A stretch of DNA of 64,000 nt from Streptomyces sp. CC228A (GTDB taxonomy: Bacteria > Actinomycetota > Actinomycetes > Streptomycetales > Streptomycetaceae): assembly GCF_021390935.1 (NCBI RefSeq), contig NZ_JAJPUI010000009.1, forward strand, positions 62,001 to 126,000, read 5' to 3'. Shown here piece after piece: positions 9,119 through 17,173 of the stretch. The notes below the pieces were generated by a model. It made no database searches. It worked only from the letters and a program-made list of their open reading frames with translations, and had not been told where the DNA came from. Made by a program: the position numbers and the translations under genes. Numbering within the stretch: position 1 is the stretch's first letter; each line of letters starts with the position of its first letter.

Positions 9119-10336
9119 CTATGCGGCGAGTTCGACGTCCGTCGGTGTCCGGGGTTCGTAGAAGGTGCCGTCGCGGAGCATGGCGAACAGGACGCTGATG
9201 CGTTGGCGGGCGAGGCGGAGGAGTGCCTGGGTGTGGGTTTTGCCGCGGGCTCGTTGCTTGTCGTAGTAGGTGCGGGAGGCCGGGTCGGCGTTCATGCAGG
9301 CGAAGGCCGAGAGGAACATCGCCCGTTTGAGCTGCCGGTTTCCGCCTCGGGGTGCGTGTTCGCCGTGGATCGAGGTCCCGGACTGCTTCGTGGTGGGTGC
9401 GAGGCCGGCGTAGGAGGCGAGGTGGGCTGCGGTGGGGAAGCTGGTGCCGTCGCCGACGGTAACCAGCAGGACGGCGGCGGTCCTGACGCCGACGCCGGGC
9501 ATCGACGTCAGGACCGGGGAAAGAGGGTGAGCCTCCAGCAGAGCGTTGATCTGGGCTTCCATCGCCCGGCGCTGGGTGTGAACAGCGGTGAGCGAGGCGG
9601 CCAGGGAGGGGATCACGATGTCGAGGGTGCCGGTGCCCGGGACCACGACGGTCTGTTCGTCGAGCGCGTCGAAGACGTCGTCGATCAGCCGGGTGGCCAT
9701 GCGCGGGGCCTTCGGGCGGATCAGCTCCACGAGTCTGCGGCGGCCTGCCTTGCGCAGGGCGGCCGGGGATCCGTAGCGCTCCAGCAACCAGGTCACGGCC
9801 TGGTGGTCCAGGCGCGGGCCCAGGACGCGCTCCAGCGAGGGGTGGAACTGGGTGAGCAGACCGCGTATCCGGTTGGAGGTGCGGGTGGCCTCGGCGGCGA
9901 GGTCCTGGTCGAAGCCGACGAGCACGGTGAGCTCGGCAGTGATCTCGTCGGTCAGTTCCAGCGAGCGCAGGGTGTGCGGCATAGTCCGTGCGGCGTCCGC
10001 GATGACGGCGGCGTCTTTGGCGTCGGTCTTGGCCTCGCCCGGGTAGAGGTCGGCGATCCGGCGCATCGCGAGTCCGGGCAGGTAGGCGACCTGGCAGCCG
10101 GCGTCGCGGGCGACGGTCAGCGGCAGGGCGCCGATGGAGGCGGGCTGGTCCACGATCACCAGGACGGTGCCGAACTTGTCGCGCAGCTTGTCGAAGACGG
10201 CCCGCAGCCTGGGCTCGCTGTTGGGCAGCGGTTTGTCGAAGACCTTCTTCCCGCCCGGGGTGAGCCCATGACCGTGGTGGGCACTCTTGCCGACGTCCAG
10301 GCCCAGGAACACGCCCACGTCTTCGATCTCGAACAT
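9119..10336 (-). CDS. IS110-family transposase (DEDD/RuvC-like plus C-terminal Tnp20-type domain)
   Basis: The product has 405 residues from the ATG complement at 10334-10336, preceded by a good GGAAGGGG ribosome-binding site. An upstream in-frame ATG exists but lacks one. The N-terminal RuvC-like domain shows FLGLDVGKSAHHGHG (Asp 14), IVDQPAS and the KTDAKDA pair of acidic residues. The C-terminal domain shows SMPGVGVRTAAVLL, LASYAGLAP and KQSGTSIHGEHAPRGGN, with the Ser of the QSG motif as probable catalytic nucleophile. Members of this family recombine DNA guided by a structured RNA made from the non-coding end of the element. The frame is intact, so the element may still be active. It occupies the integrase gene in the same orientation. 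Confidence 0.93.
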   Translation of the reverse strand: MFEIEDVGVFLGLDVGKSAHHGHGLTPGGKKVFDKPLPNSEPRLRAVFDKLRDKFGTVLVIVDQPASIGALPLTVARDAGCQVAYLPGLAMRRIADLYPGEAKTDAKDAAVIADAARTMPHTLRSLELTDEITAELTVLVGFDQDLAAEATRTSNRIRGLLTQFHPSLERVLGPRLDHQAVTWLLERYGSPAALRKAGRRRLVELIRPKAPRMATRLIDDVFDALDEQTVVVPGTGTLDIVIPSLAASLTAVHTQRRAMEAQINALLEAHPLSPVLTSMPGVGVRTAAVLLVTVGDGTSFPTAAHLASYAGLAPTTKQSGTSIHGEHAPRGGNRQLKRAMFLSAFACMNADPASRTYYDKQRARGKTHTQALLRLARQRISVLFAMLRDGTFYEPRTPTDVELAA

Positions 10337-10601
10337 CGTGCCCCTTCCCAGGGGGTGTTGGCGGTGCCGGCCTCGGCTCGGGTGTCGTGCTCGCGCATCC
10401 ACGTTATGCAGACCTGCCGCCCGCGAACTGTCCGGCATTGCGCCGGACCGGACGGTGGCCGGACCTCTGATCAGCGTCTCCGACGAACACCCCCGGACCC
10501 GGTGACACCACCCCCCAGGTCATGCCTTCGACAGGGGGCAACAGTCATGCCGGGCCCGGAGGCCAGCGGCCCCGTTGCGGAGCCGCAGAAAACATAACGG
10601 G
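10337..10601 (-). ncRNA. Candidate bridge (seek) RNA region in the IS110 non-coding end
   Basis: This 265-base end precedes the transposase, the place where IS110-group elements encode their guide RNA. Read on the minus strand it is GC-rich and can form several stem-loops. The segment 10506-10519 matches the same-sense strand of the reconstructed target across the insertion junction at 11 of 14 positions, and two of the three differences would still pair as wobble. This is a by-eye match. No fold was computed and the loops were not assigned. Confidence 0.35.
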
Positions 10602-10745
10602 GGTGGCGGTGGAGTGGCGGAGGCCGTGAAAGCGGATGCGGCGGAGGCCGCACTGCCGAGGAGCGTGGTGAAGGCGCGGGTGAGGGTGGTCGGGTCGATC
10701 GACCCGCGGCGTGCCCTTGTGAAGTCGCGCGGGACGGGGGCAGCT
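10602..10745 (-). pseudogene. Tyrosine recombinase (integrase), upstream fragment with frameshift
   Basis: The minus strand reads GSIDPTTLTRAFTTLLGSA in one frame and GLRRIRFHGLRHSTAT in the next. One missing base near 10655-10660 separates them. The second part holds the HxLRH motif with the catalytic Arg of tyrosine recombinases. Joined to 8842-9058 across the insertion sequence it gives a continuous catalytic domain. The DNA-binding N-terminal part is absent, and the fragment runs directly up to the stop of the DnaN-like gene. The integrase was therefore damaged in three ways: N-terminal loss, a frameshift and an IS insertion. Confidence 0.75.
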
Positions 10746-10764
10746 TCGGCACCAGGGCGCCCCC

Positions 10765-11961
10765 TCACACCCCCGGTGTCCGCATCGACATGAGGAGGTG
10801 CTGGTGGGTGGGGCCTGCGGTGAGGAGGGCGCGTTGGCCGGGGCCTTGGAGGTGGAGGTGGAGGGTGGACGCTTCGAAGGTGGTGAGGGCTTCCAGGAGG
10901 TACGCCGGGTTGAAGGCGACCGTCAGGGGGGCTTCGCCGTCCAGGTGGGCCGGGACGTGCTGGGAGGCCACGTCGTCCTCGTGGCCGGCCTGGAGGTGGA
11001 CCGTGTCGCCGGTGAAGGTCAGGTGGATCGGGCTGTCCCGGTCCGCCACCACCGCCACGCGCTTCACCGCCTCCGTCAGGGGCGCCCGGTCGAGCGTGGC
11101 CGTTGCCGGGGTGTCGTCCAGGGCGAAGAGCTTGTCGTGGCGGGGCAGCCTGCCCTCCAGGAGGCGTGTCGTGGCGCGGCGCGTGGAGGTCGCCAGGGCC
11201 AAGGTGCCATCGTCGAGGGCCACGGTCAGGGTGCCCGGTTCGGTCGCGAGGGCGCGGGTCAGTTCCGCCAGGCGGCGGGCAGGCACCAGGGCCTCCACCG
11301 CGTGGGCCGCAGTCTCAACGGCCTCCGCCGCGGAGACCCCTGTCTCGGCAGTCTCCGTCGCGGGCGCTTCGGTCTCCGGGGCCGCCGCTGAGGGGAGCCC
11401 CGCGCCCGTCGGCTTCCACGGGATCGTGCGGAGGGCGTAGCGGTAGCGGTCCGTCGCCGCCAGGGTGAGCGTTCCAGAGGTGAGCGCCAGGCGGAGGCCC
11501 GTCAGCGCGGGGAGCGTCTCGTCCCTGCCCGCAGCGGCCGCCACCTGTGCCACCGCCGCCGCGAACGCCGGCGCGTCCACCTCTCCGCGCACCTCCGGTA
11601 CGCCAGGGGGCGCGGGGTGGTCCTGCAAGGGCAGGAGGGACAGGCCGAAGCGGGCGCCCCCGGCCCCGAGCGTCAGGCGTGAGGGGCTGTCCACCGCGGC
11701 GGTCACCGGGCCTTCCGGCAGGACCCGGCACACGTCCAGGAGCCTGCGGCCCATGACCAGTGCCCGGCCCGGCCGTATGGTCTCCGCCTCGGTCTCCACG
11801 CGCGCCGACGCCTCGTGGTCCAGGCCCGAGACGCGGAGGCGGTCCCCCTCCGCCTCCAGCAGCAGGCCGCCGAGGAGGGGCACTGGCGACCGGGTGGGGA
11901 GGACCCTGGCCGCCCATGCCACGGCCTCGGTCAACGCGTGCTGCTCGATGCGCAGTTCCAT
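10765..11961 (-). CDS. DnaN-like DNA polymerase III sliding clamp (beta subunit), probable second copy
   Basis: The product has 398 residues from the ATG complement at 11959-11961. MELRIEQHALTEAVAWAARVLPTR, PVPLLGGLLLEAEGDRLRVSG, TDRYRYA and the end motif HLLMSMRTPGV match the three-domain beta clamp, which encircles DNA and tethers polymerase. Length is near the usual 370-380, with an Ala/Glu/Thr-rich insertion (APETEAPATETAETG) in the middle of the protein. The housekeeping Streptomyces dnaN sits beside dnaA at the origin; no such neighbours are here, so this is probably a paralogue. It adjoins an integrase remnant, which could mean it came with a mobile element, although its GC content is high and like the core. 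No strong ribosome-binding site is visible. Confidence 0.85.
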   Translation of the reverse strand: MELRIEQHALTEAVAWAARVLPTRSPVPLLGGLLLEAEGDRLRVSGLDHEASARVETEAETIRPGRALVMGRRLLDVCRVLPEGPVTAAVDSPSRLTLGAGGARFGLSLLPLQDHPAPPGVPEVRGEVDAPAFAAAVAQVAAAAGRDETLPALTGLRLALTSGTLTLAATDRYRYALRTIPWKPTGAGLPSAAAPETEAPATETAETGVSAAEAVETAAHAVEALVPARRLAELTRALATEPGTLTVALDDGTLALATSTRRATTRLLEGRLPRHDKLFALDDTPATATLDRAPLTEAVKRVAVVADRDSPIHLTFTGDTVHLQAGHEDDVASQHVPAHLDGEAPLTVAFNPAYLLEALTTFEASTLHLHLQGPGQRALLTAGPTHQHLLMSMRTPGV

Positions 11962-12065
11962 GCCGTCGACGCTAACGGGTGCCACTGACAACGGCGGGGA
12001 GCTGCCGATGGCCGGGGCCGGACCCGGCGCGCGTAGCGGTGGGAAGTCCCCAGGGAGCCACCGGT

Positions 12066-12105
12066 GCCCCAGTCCCGGACCGGGGGCCCCAGTCCCGGAC
12101 CGGAC
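12066..12105. repeat. Tandem 20-bp repeat, two copies
   Basis: GCCCCAGTCCCGGACCGG occurs at 12066-12083 and again at 12086-12103. It lies in the 371-base gap between the divergent clamp and flavin-reductase genes. The rest of that gap is GC-rich and otherwise featureless, apart from GTACG-rich sequence around 12228-12252. Confidence 0.7.
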
Positions 12106-12332
12106 GCCCCTGTCGGCGGCTGTCCCCCCGGCGCGCGGCCGCGGGCCCTTCCCCCGTGGCGGGCTTCCCCCTGGCGGGGGCGCGGGGGCTACCAGCCCTG
12201 CCGGCCCTCCGGCCACGCGTACCACCGGACGTACGGGCGTACGGATGTACGGAATGCGGGGCCTGCTGGGGGAGTTGTCGTCTGTGCACGGCTGATCTTG
12301 TTCCAGCTCATGACCAGTGGGGAGTCGCGGCG

Positions 12333-12935
12333 ATGGCTGCAGAGACAGAGCGGACGTTTCTTTTCGTGCTGGGGAGCACGCGCCCGGACGGCAACACCGA
12401 GCAGCTCACCCGGCGGGCCGCCGAGCGGCTGCCCGCGGGCGTCCGGCAGGAGTGGACGGACCTGCGGCAGCTGGCACTCCCGGAGTTCGCGGACCTGCGG
12501 CACACCGGGGACGGGACGCACCCGGCGCCCGAGGGGGACGCCAAGCGGCTGCTGGACGCCACCCTGGGCGCGACGGACGTCGTGATCGCCACGCCGCTGT
12601 ACTGGTACAGCTTCTCCACGCCGGTCAAGCACTACCTCGACCACTGGACGGGGTGGATGCGGGTGCCGGGGCTCGACTTCAAGGAGCGCATGGCCGGAAA
12701 GACGCTGTGGGGGGTCAGCGTGCTCGCCGAGGAGGACCGGTCGGTGGCCGATCCGCTGCACGCGGCGCTGCGGCACACCGCCTCCTACATGGAGATGCGC
12801 TGGGGCGGGCTGCTGCTCGGCAACGGCAGCGCTCCCGGGCAGGTCCTGGCCGACGCGAGTGCCCTGGCCGAGGCGGCGGAGTTCTTCGCGCGTGAGCCCG
12901 TCGGCACGGCGGGGGCCGCGGTTGCGGCCGGTTGA
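12333..12935 (+). CDS. NAD(P)H-dependent FMN reductase / flavodoxin-fold oxidoreductase
   Basis: The product has 200 residues. ATG 12333 is chosen because GGGGAG lies about ten bases upstream and the family motif follows directly. FLFVLGSTRPDGNTEQLTRRAAE is the flavin-phosphate loop of flavodoxin-fold NADPH:FMN reductases, and TPLYWYSFSTPVKHYLDHW is the conserved second flavin-contact segment. The expected role is reduction of FMN or a quinone-like substrate with NAD(P)H in the cytoplasm; the substrate cannot be read from sequence. It is divergent from the clamp gene, and a GC hairpin lies downstream. Confidence 0.82.
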   Translation: MAAETERTFLFVLGSTRPDGNTEQLTRRAAERLPAGVRQEWTDLRQLALPEFADLRHTGDGTHPAPEGDAKRLLDATLGATDVVIATPLYWYSFSTPVKHYLDHWTGWMRVPGLDFKERMAGKTLWGVSVLAEEDRSVADPLHAALRHTASYMEMRWGGLLLGNGSAPGQVLADASALAEAAEFFAREPVGTAGAAVAAG

Positions 12936-13334
12936 GCGTCGCCCGTGCGGCGGGGATGCCCGGCCGGTGTGGCGCCCGGGTAGGGCCGAGGGGCGGGAGG
13001 GCCGCGGGCGCGGGACGGGCCCCGCCGGGGCCCGGTTGCGGGGCCGGGACTCGGGTGACTCTGTGCTGGTCGGACCGGGTCGCGGTGCGCCGCGACCCGG
13101 TCGTCCGCGTCGTCTCTCAAGAGAAGAACGTAAGAGGGAAAGAACCTTCCCCACCCACCCCGACCTACCCGTCACTCACACGAGTGGATTGTCCAACTGA
13201 GGCCAGGGTTTGGATGGTTGGGCGGCATATGCTCGCAGCGAGCACGAAGCCGACCACCGCAGACATGCGGCGGCCCCCAGCCGGACTACCGATCCGGGGA
13301 GGGGGCCTGACCACTCAGGAATGGACCTTCCCAA
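12936..13334. other. Intergenic region before the winged-helix gene
   Basis: About 400 bases without a credible gene. It holds the hairpin at 13017-13033 and a small inverted repeat GCTCGC-A-GCGAGC near 13232. I could not assign a promoter with confidence. Confidence 0.3.
13017..13033 (+). terminator. GC hairpin after the flavin reductase gene
   Basis: GGGCCCC-GCC-GGGGCCC is a perfect 7-bp stem with a 3-base loop, 80 bases after the stop codon. No T-run follows, as is usual in Streptomyces terminators. Confidence 0.4.
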
Positions 13335-15218
13335 ATGGATACCCAGCAGCTTAGCGCGGTGCCCCCCGCCGATGGCGCCCTTCCGGCAACCGCCCCCCGA
13401 TCAGGCGTCGTTCACGTCAACGCCCGGCACACCCGCCACTTCACCGTCGTGGGCAACCACCTCGCCCAGCACCGGGGGCTCAGCCTGCTCGCCATCGGGC
13501 TCGCCCTGCACATCCAGTCCCTGCCGGACGGCGCCCGGATCAGCATCCGGTTCCTCGCCGCCCGCTTCCCGGAGAGCGAGGAGCGGATCGCCGCCGGGCT
13601 TCGGGAGCTGGAGGCCGCCGGATACCTGGAACGTGAGCGCAAGCGGCTCTCCAACGGCAAGCTCGTGACCCGGACCGTCTTCTACAACCAGCCCGCGGGC
13701 GTCGGCGGGGACCACCTGAAGGCCACCGCCACAGTCACCGCCACCACACCCGCCCCCGTGTCTGTGTCTGCGCCTGCGCCTGCGCCTGCGTCTGCGCCTG
13801 ACGCGGGGGCGGGTGCGATGGATGACGCGGGGGTGGGCGCTGATGCCGGCGGGCGAGTTTCGGGTGCTGTGCCCGGCGCGCGCCTGGGTGTTGTTCCCGA
13901 CGCGGGTCCTGCGGCCACGTACGGGGCTGCGCCCGATGAGGGTCCCGCCGCCGTAGAGGGCGCTGCTGCTCCCGGCCCTGCTCGTACTCCGTCGGCGGCT
14001 CCCACCCCGTCGGTGGTTCCGGCTCCGTCGGCGGCTCCCACCCCGTCGGCGGCTCCCACTCCGTCGGCGGCTTCTGCGCGCTGCGGGGCTCCGGCCCGGT
14101 CGGCGGACCCTGCGCGGTCCGTGGCTCCTACGCGGCCGGTGGCCCCTGCCGCGTCCGCCGCACCCGCCGCACCCGCCGCCCCGGGCATCCCGCGGCAGAG
14201 CCCGACAGTCCCCGGGCCCGCCCCCACCTTCAAGCCCCCTGCCAGGCCTGCGCTCGCCGTTGCTGGGGAAGGAACCCTCACCCCCGCGCCCGCCGCTCCG
14301 TCGGTATCCAGCCCCAGGCCCGCCACCGCACCGGGGCCCACCCCCGCCTGGAGCGCCGCGCTCGCCGCTCCGGCGGTACCTGGCCCGAGGCCCGCCACCC
14401 CACCGGAGCCCACCCCCGCCTGGAGCGCCGCGCTCGCCGCTCCGGCGGTACCTGGCCCGAGGCCCGCCACCCCACCGGAGCCCACCCCCGCCTGGAGCGC
14501 CGCGCTCGCCGCTCCGTCGGCACCCAGCCCCAGGCCCGCCACCAAGCCCGCCCCCGCCCGAAGCGCCGCGCCCGCCCCTGGCGGTCAGGAAGCCGCCGCT
14601 CCCGCAGGGACCGCCGCACCCGGCGTACGGCCCCCGGCGCCCGCCCGGCCCGCGGCTCCTGCCTGCTCCCCTGCACCCGCCGCCCGGCCCGCGGCTCCCG
14701 TTGCCCAGCGCACCCCGGAGCAGAGGCCGACACCCGCCACACCCGGTCCCGCCGTGAAGGAGGCGCCCGCCGCCGTCGCGGCGGAGACAGCCCCGCCCTC
14801 CGCTGTGGACCCCGCGCCCGCCGCGAGGCGCAAGGCGCCGCTGCCCGCGCCGCGGAACGCCGACCCCGAGCGGCTCCGGGTGGCCGCTGGGCTGCTGGCC
14901 GAACTGCGCTGCCACGATCCGCGGCTGCTGCTCGCCGAGGCGGACGTCCGGCGCCTCGCCCCCGCCGTCGCCGCCTGGCTGGAGCGGAACGCCGACCCCG
15001 TCGCCGTACGCCGAGGGCTCACGCACGGGTTACCCGGGAAGATGGCGTACCCCGCCGGGATCCTGGCGCACCGGCTCGCCGAGCTGATCCCGCCGCCCCT
15101 GCCCGACAGGCCCGCCCCGGACCGGCCGCACCCGTTCCACACCTGCGAGGGCTGCGACCGGGCCTTCCGCGCCCCGGAACCCGGGCGCTGCCGGGACTGC
15201 CGCCCGCCGTCGCCCTGA
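13335..15218 (+). CDS. Winged-helix (HTH) protein with long Pro/Ala repeat linker and Cys-rich tail
   Basis: The product has 627 residues. Residues about 28-115 (VNARHTRHFTVVGNHLAQHR, ISIRFLAARFPESEERI, LRELEAAGYLERERKRLSNGK) form a MarR/replication-initiator-like winged helix found in many Streptomyces HTH proteins. Residues about 135-500 are low-complexity Pro/Ala/Ser, including a 24-residue unit repeated three times. The C-terminal 125 residues are ordered again: RLRVAAGLLAELRCHDPRLLL, a helical stretch, and a probable zinc knuckle (CEGCDR then CRDC). Likely cytoplasmic and DNA-binding; target unknown. No clear ribosome-binding site precedes ATG 13335, so the start is less certain than the frame. 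Confidence 0.75.
   Translation: MDTQQLSAVPPADGALPATAPRSGVVHVNARHTRHFTVVGNHLAQHRGLSLLAIGLALHIQSLPDGARISIRFLAARFPESEERIAAGLRELEAAGYLERERKRLSNGKLVTRTVFYNQPAGVGGDHLKATATVTATTPAPVSVSAPAPAPASAPDAGAGAMDDAGVGADAGGRVSGAVPGARLGVVPDAGPAATYGAAPDEGPAAVEGAAAPGPARTPSAAPTPSVVPAPSAAPTPSAAPTPSAASARCGAPARSADPARSVAPTRPVAPAASAAPAAPAAPGIPRQSPTVPGPAPTFKPPARPALAVAGEGTLTPAPAAPSVSSPRPATAPGPTPAWSAALAAPAVPGPRPATPPEPTPAWSAALAAPAVPGPRPATPPEPTPAWSAALAAPSAPSPRPATKPAPARSAAPAPGGQEAAAPAGTAAPGVRPPAPARPAAPACSPAPAARPAAPVAQRTPEQRPTPATPGPAVKEAPAAVAAETAPPSAVDPAPAARRKAPLPAPRNADPERLRVAAGLLAELRCHDPRLLLAEADVRRLAPAVAAWLERNADPVAVRRGLTHGLPGKMAYPAGILAHRLAELIPPPLPDRPAPDRPHPFHTCEGCDRAFRAPEPGRCRDCRPPSP
14313..14528 (+). repeat. 72-bp tandem repeat within the HTH gene, three copies
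   Basis: The unit encodes PRPAT-x-P-x-PTPAWSAALAAPAVPG (24 residues). Three near-identical copies are followed by a diverged partial fourth. The very low sequence difference between copies suggests recent expansion. Confidence 0.8.
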
Positions 15219-15242
15219 CCCCGCAGGGTCCCGGTCCGCCCG

Positions 15243-15659
15243 CTACGCGCGCCGGTCCCCGTCGTCGCGGTGCGTGCGCCAGTCACGGACGAGGGCGTCC
15301 ACGTCGAGGGGCTTCAGGTGCAGCGGAGGGCCCGGGGGCGGGCGGCGCACCGCGGCGGCGATCTTCTCGTTGAGGTCCGCCGCGAGGCGGCGTACCTCCG
15401 CCTCGGAGGACGCCCGGGCGATCCGCTCCAGGGCCTCCTCGGCCTCCTTGCGCAGGGCCAGCGCGGGCGGCAGGGCGGACAGCCCCTCGCGGCGCATCTT
15501 GCCCTTGATCCACCACAGTTCGTCGTACGGCGCCGAGTCGTCGGGCAGCGGCTTGCCCAGGCCCGCGAGGTCCTGGAACGCGCCGCGCTCGGCGGCCTCG
15601 CGGATCTGCTTGTCGACCCATGACTCGAAAGTGACACCGGGAGGTTTCCGCTCGGTCAT
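15243..15659 (-). CDS. DUF1992 (DnaJ-homologue subfamily C member 28-like) protein
   Basis: A 138-residue cytoplasmic protein. SWVDKQIREAAERGAFQDL, GLGKPLPDD and WWIKGKMRREGLSALPP are hallmarks of the DUF1992 family, and the length is normal for the single-domain bacterial form. The name links it to DnaJ proteins because eukaryotic relatives carry a J domain, but no J domain is present here. The function is unknown. It is convergent with the HTH gene, whose stop is 24 bases away, and divergent from the ketopantoate-reductase-like gene. Confidence 0.88.
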   Translation of the reverse strand: MTERKPPGVTFESWVDKQIREAAERGAFQDLAGLGKPLPDDSAPYDELWWIKGKMRREGLSALPPALALRKEAEEALERIARASSEAEVRRLAADLNEKIAAAVRRPPPGPPLHLKPLDVDALVRDWRTHRDDGDRRA

Positions 15660-15762
15660 GGCTTCAGGGTACGAGGCGGCGCGCCCCTCCCGGCGGGACG
15701 GGCATTTTCCGCGTACGCCCGGCGTTGATCATGCATCAGCCGATGCGACAGGGGGGAAGCGC

Positions 15763-16659
15763 GTGAGCGTGAACGGACGTCTGACGGTGGCCGTGCTGGG
15801 GCCCGGAGGGGTGGGCGGGCTGCTCGCGGGTCTGCTCGCCCGGGGCGGGCACCGGGTGGTCTGCCTGGCGGGGGAGGAGACCGCGGGTGCGCTGCGTGAC
15901 GGAGGGATACGGGTCCGCAGCGGGCAGCACGGGGACTTCCACGCGGCGGTCGAGGCCGGTACCCGGCTGGCGGACGCCCCGGACCTGGTGCTGGTCGCCG
16001 TGAAGGAGACGGCCCTGCGGGAGGCGCTGGAGCGGGTGCCCGCCGACGTGCTGCGGGACGACACCCTGGTCGTGCCCCTCCTGAACGGGATCGACCACCT
16101 GGAGCTGCTGCGCGAGCGGTACGGGCCCGGGAGAGTCGCGGCCGGGGCCATCCGGGTGGAGGCCACGCGGGTCGCGCCCGGGGTGATCGAGCACGGCACG
16201 CCCTTCACGGACGTGGAGCTGGCGGGGCCCGAGGCGCTGCGGGAGCGGCTGGAGGCACTGGCCGGGGTGCTGCGCGGCGTGGGGATCGGGGTGAGCGTGG
16301 GGCAGGACGTGGAGGCGGCCTTGTGGGGGAAGCTGGCGCTGCTCGCGCCGTTCGCGCTGCTCACCACGCGGTACGGCCTGCCCATCGGTGAGGTGAGGAC
16401 GGCGCGGCGTGACGAGCTGGTCGGTGCCGTGGGGGAGGCCGTCGCCGTCGGCCGGGCCGCCGGGGTGCCGCTCGACGCCGAAGCGATCGTGGCGCGGTAC
16501 GACGCGTTCCCCGCCGCCACGAAGTCCTCCATGCAGCGGGACGCCGAGGCGGGCCGGCCCCTGGAGCTGGACGCCGTCGGCGGCGCGCTGCTGAGGGCCG
16601 CCGAGCGGCACTCCGTACCCGTACCGGTGCTGTCCCGGCTGGTGCGGGAGATCGGCTGA
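15763..16659 (+). CDS. Ketopantoate reductase-family oxidoreductase (PanE/ApbA-like)
   Basis: A 298-residue protein. GTG 15763 is preceded by GGGGGGAAG, and the NADPH-binding loop VLGPGGVGGLLAGLLARGGH begins at about residue 10. The ApbA N-terminal Rossmann fold is followed by LLNGIDHLELLRERYG and the C-terminal helical domain with ALWGKLALLAPFALLTTRYG, whose Lys fits the family's catalytic Lys, and AATKSSMQRDAEAG near the end. Family reaction: NADPH reduction of 2-dehydropantoate to pantoate for coenzyme A. Streptomyces carry several paralogues, and no other pantothenate genes lie here, so the physiological substrate is uncertain. Confidence 0.83.
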   Translation: MSVNGRLTVAVLGPGGVGGLLAGLLARGGHRVVCLAGEETAGALRDGGIRVRSGQHGDFHAAVEAGTRLADAPDLVLVAVKETALREALERVPADVLRDDTLVVPLLNGIDHLELLRERYGPGRVAAGAIRVEATRVAPGVIEHGTPFTDVELAGPEALRERLEALAGVLRGVGIGVSVGQDVEAALWGKLALLAPFALLTTRYGLPIGEVRTARRDELVGAVGEAVAVGRAAGVPLDAEAIVARYDAFPAATKSSMQRDAEAGRPLELDAVGGALLRAAERHSVPVPVLSRLVREIG

Positions 16660-16783
16660 GGGCCTGCGGCCCGGCCCGGGAGCGGGAAGCCTGCGGCGGG
16701 CGCGCGGCGGAGGTCGGCGCCCGCCCCCCGGTTGCCTTGCGTACGGCTCCCGGCGGGCGGCGTTTGCCTTCGGGAAAAAGGGC

Positions 16784-16825
16784 AGGGGCCCCGTTCGCAG
16801 CGGAAACGCTGGAACAGGGCCCCTT
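16784..16825 (-). terminator. Rho-independent terminator of the cold-shock gene
   Basis: A long two-part hairpin: AGGGGCCCCGTTC pairs with GAACAGGGCCCCTT with one mismatch, and CAGCG pairs with CGCTG around a GAAA loop. On the minus strand it is followed by a run of five T (complement of 16775-16779), the classic terminator layout, shortly after the cold-shock stop codon. Confidence 0.85.
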
Positions 16826-16839
16826 GGGGTACTGCTAAG

Positions 16840-17043
16840 TCAGGAGACCGTGACGTTCTCCGCCTGCGGGCCCTTCGGGCCCTGCGTCACGTCGAAGGTC
16901 ACGACCTGGTTCTCCTCAAGCGAGCGGAAACCGTTCGCGTTGATCGCGGAGTAGTGGACGAAGACATCCGGGCCGCCGCCGTCCTGGGCGATGAAGCCGA
17001 AGCCCTTTTCAGCGTTGAACCACTTGACGGTTCCGGTAGCCAT
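16840..17043 (-). CDS. CspA-family cold-shock RNA chaperone
   Basis: A 67-residue protein, the full length of a single cold-shock domain. MATGTVKWFNAEKGFGFI and DVFVHYSAI hold the RNP1 and RNP2 motifs that bind single-stranded RNA and DNA. The start has an AAGGAGG ribosome-binding site. Homologues melt RNA structures during cold or rapid growth. It stands alone, with a leader of about 120 bases upstream and a strong terminator downstream. In S. coelicolor a cold-shock gene also lies next to mqnA, so this placement appears conserved; that is from memory. Confidence 0.95.
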   Translation of the reverse strand: MATGTVKWFNAEKGFGFIAQDGGGPDVFVHYSAINANGFRSLEENQVVTFDVTQGPKGPQAENVTVS

Positions 17044-17173
17044 AAAGCCCTCCTTGGGCCAAAGGGTCGCCCTGCTCCAGAACCTGCAAACAAGTCTGAA
17101 AACTACGAGAGCCCGCGGTTACATGCTCCGCAGGCTCTGTACTGCAAGGGAAACCAAACTGCAACTTGCGTTG

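Larger units (their letters stand above)
9059..10601 (-). mobile_element. IS110-family insertion sequence inside the integrase gene
   Basis: Borders are inferred from the broken host gene. The integrase reads ...HSTAT up to about 10602 and resumes LLEQGVEL at 9058. Both junctions carry GGGTG (9054-9058 and 10601-10605), so the exact ends are ambiguous within those five bases. The element is about 1.54 kb with one transposase gene, a short end downstream of it (9059-9118) and a longer non-coding end upstream of it (10337-10601). I see no terminal inverted repeats, which fits this family. Confidence 0.8.

Noticed and set aside
8663..10764. tRNA gene or attachment-site repeat beside the integrase remnant
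   Set aside because: No cloverleaf or long direct repeat was visible on either side, so the original attachment site remains unidentified.
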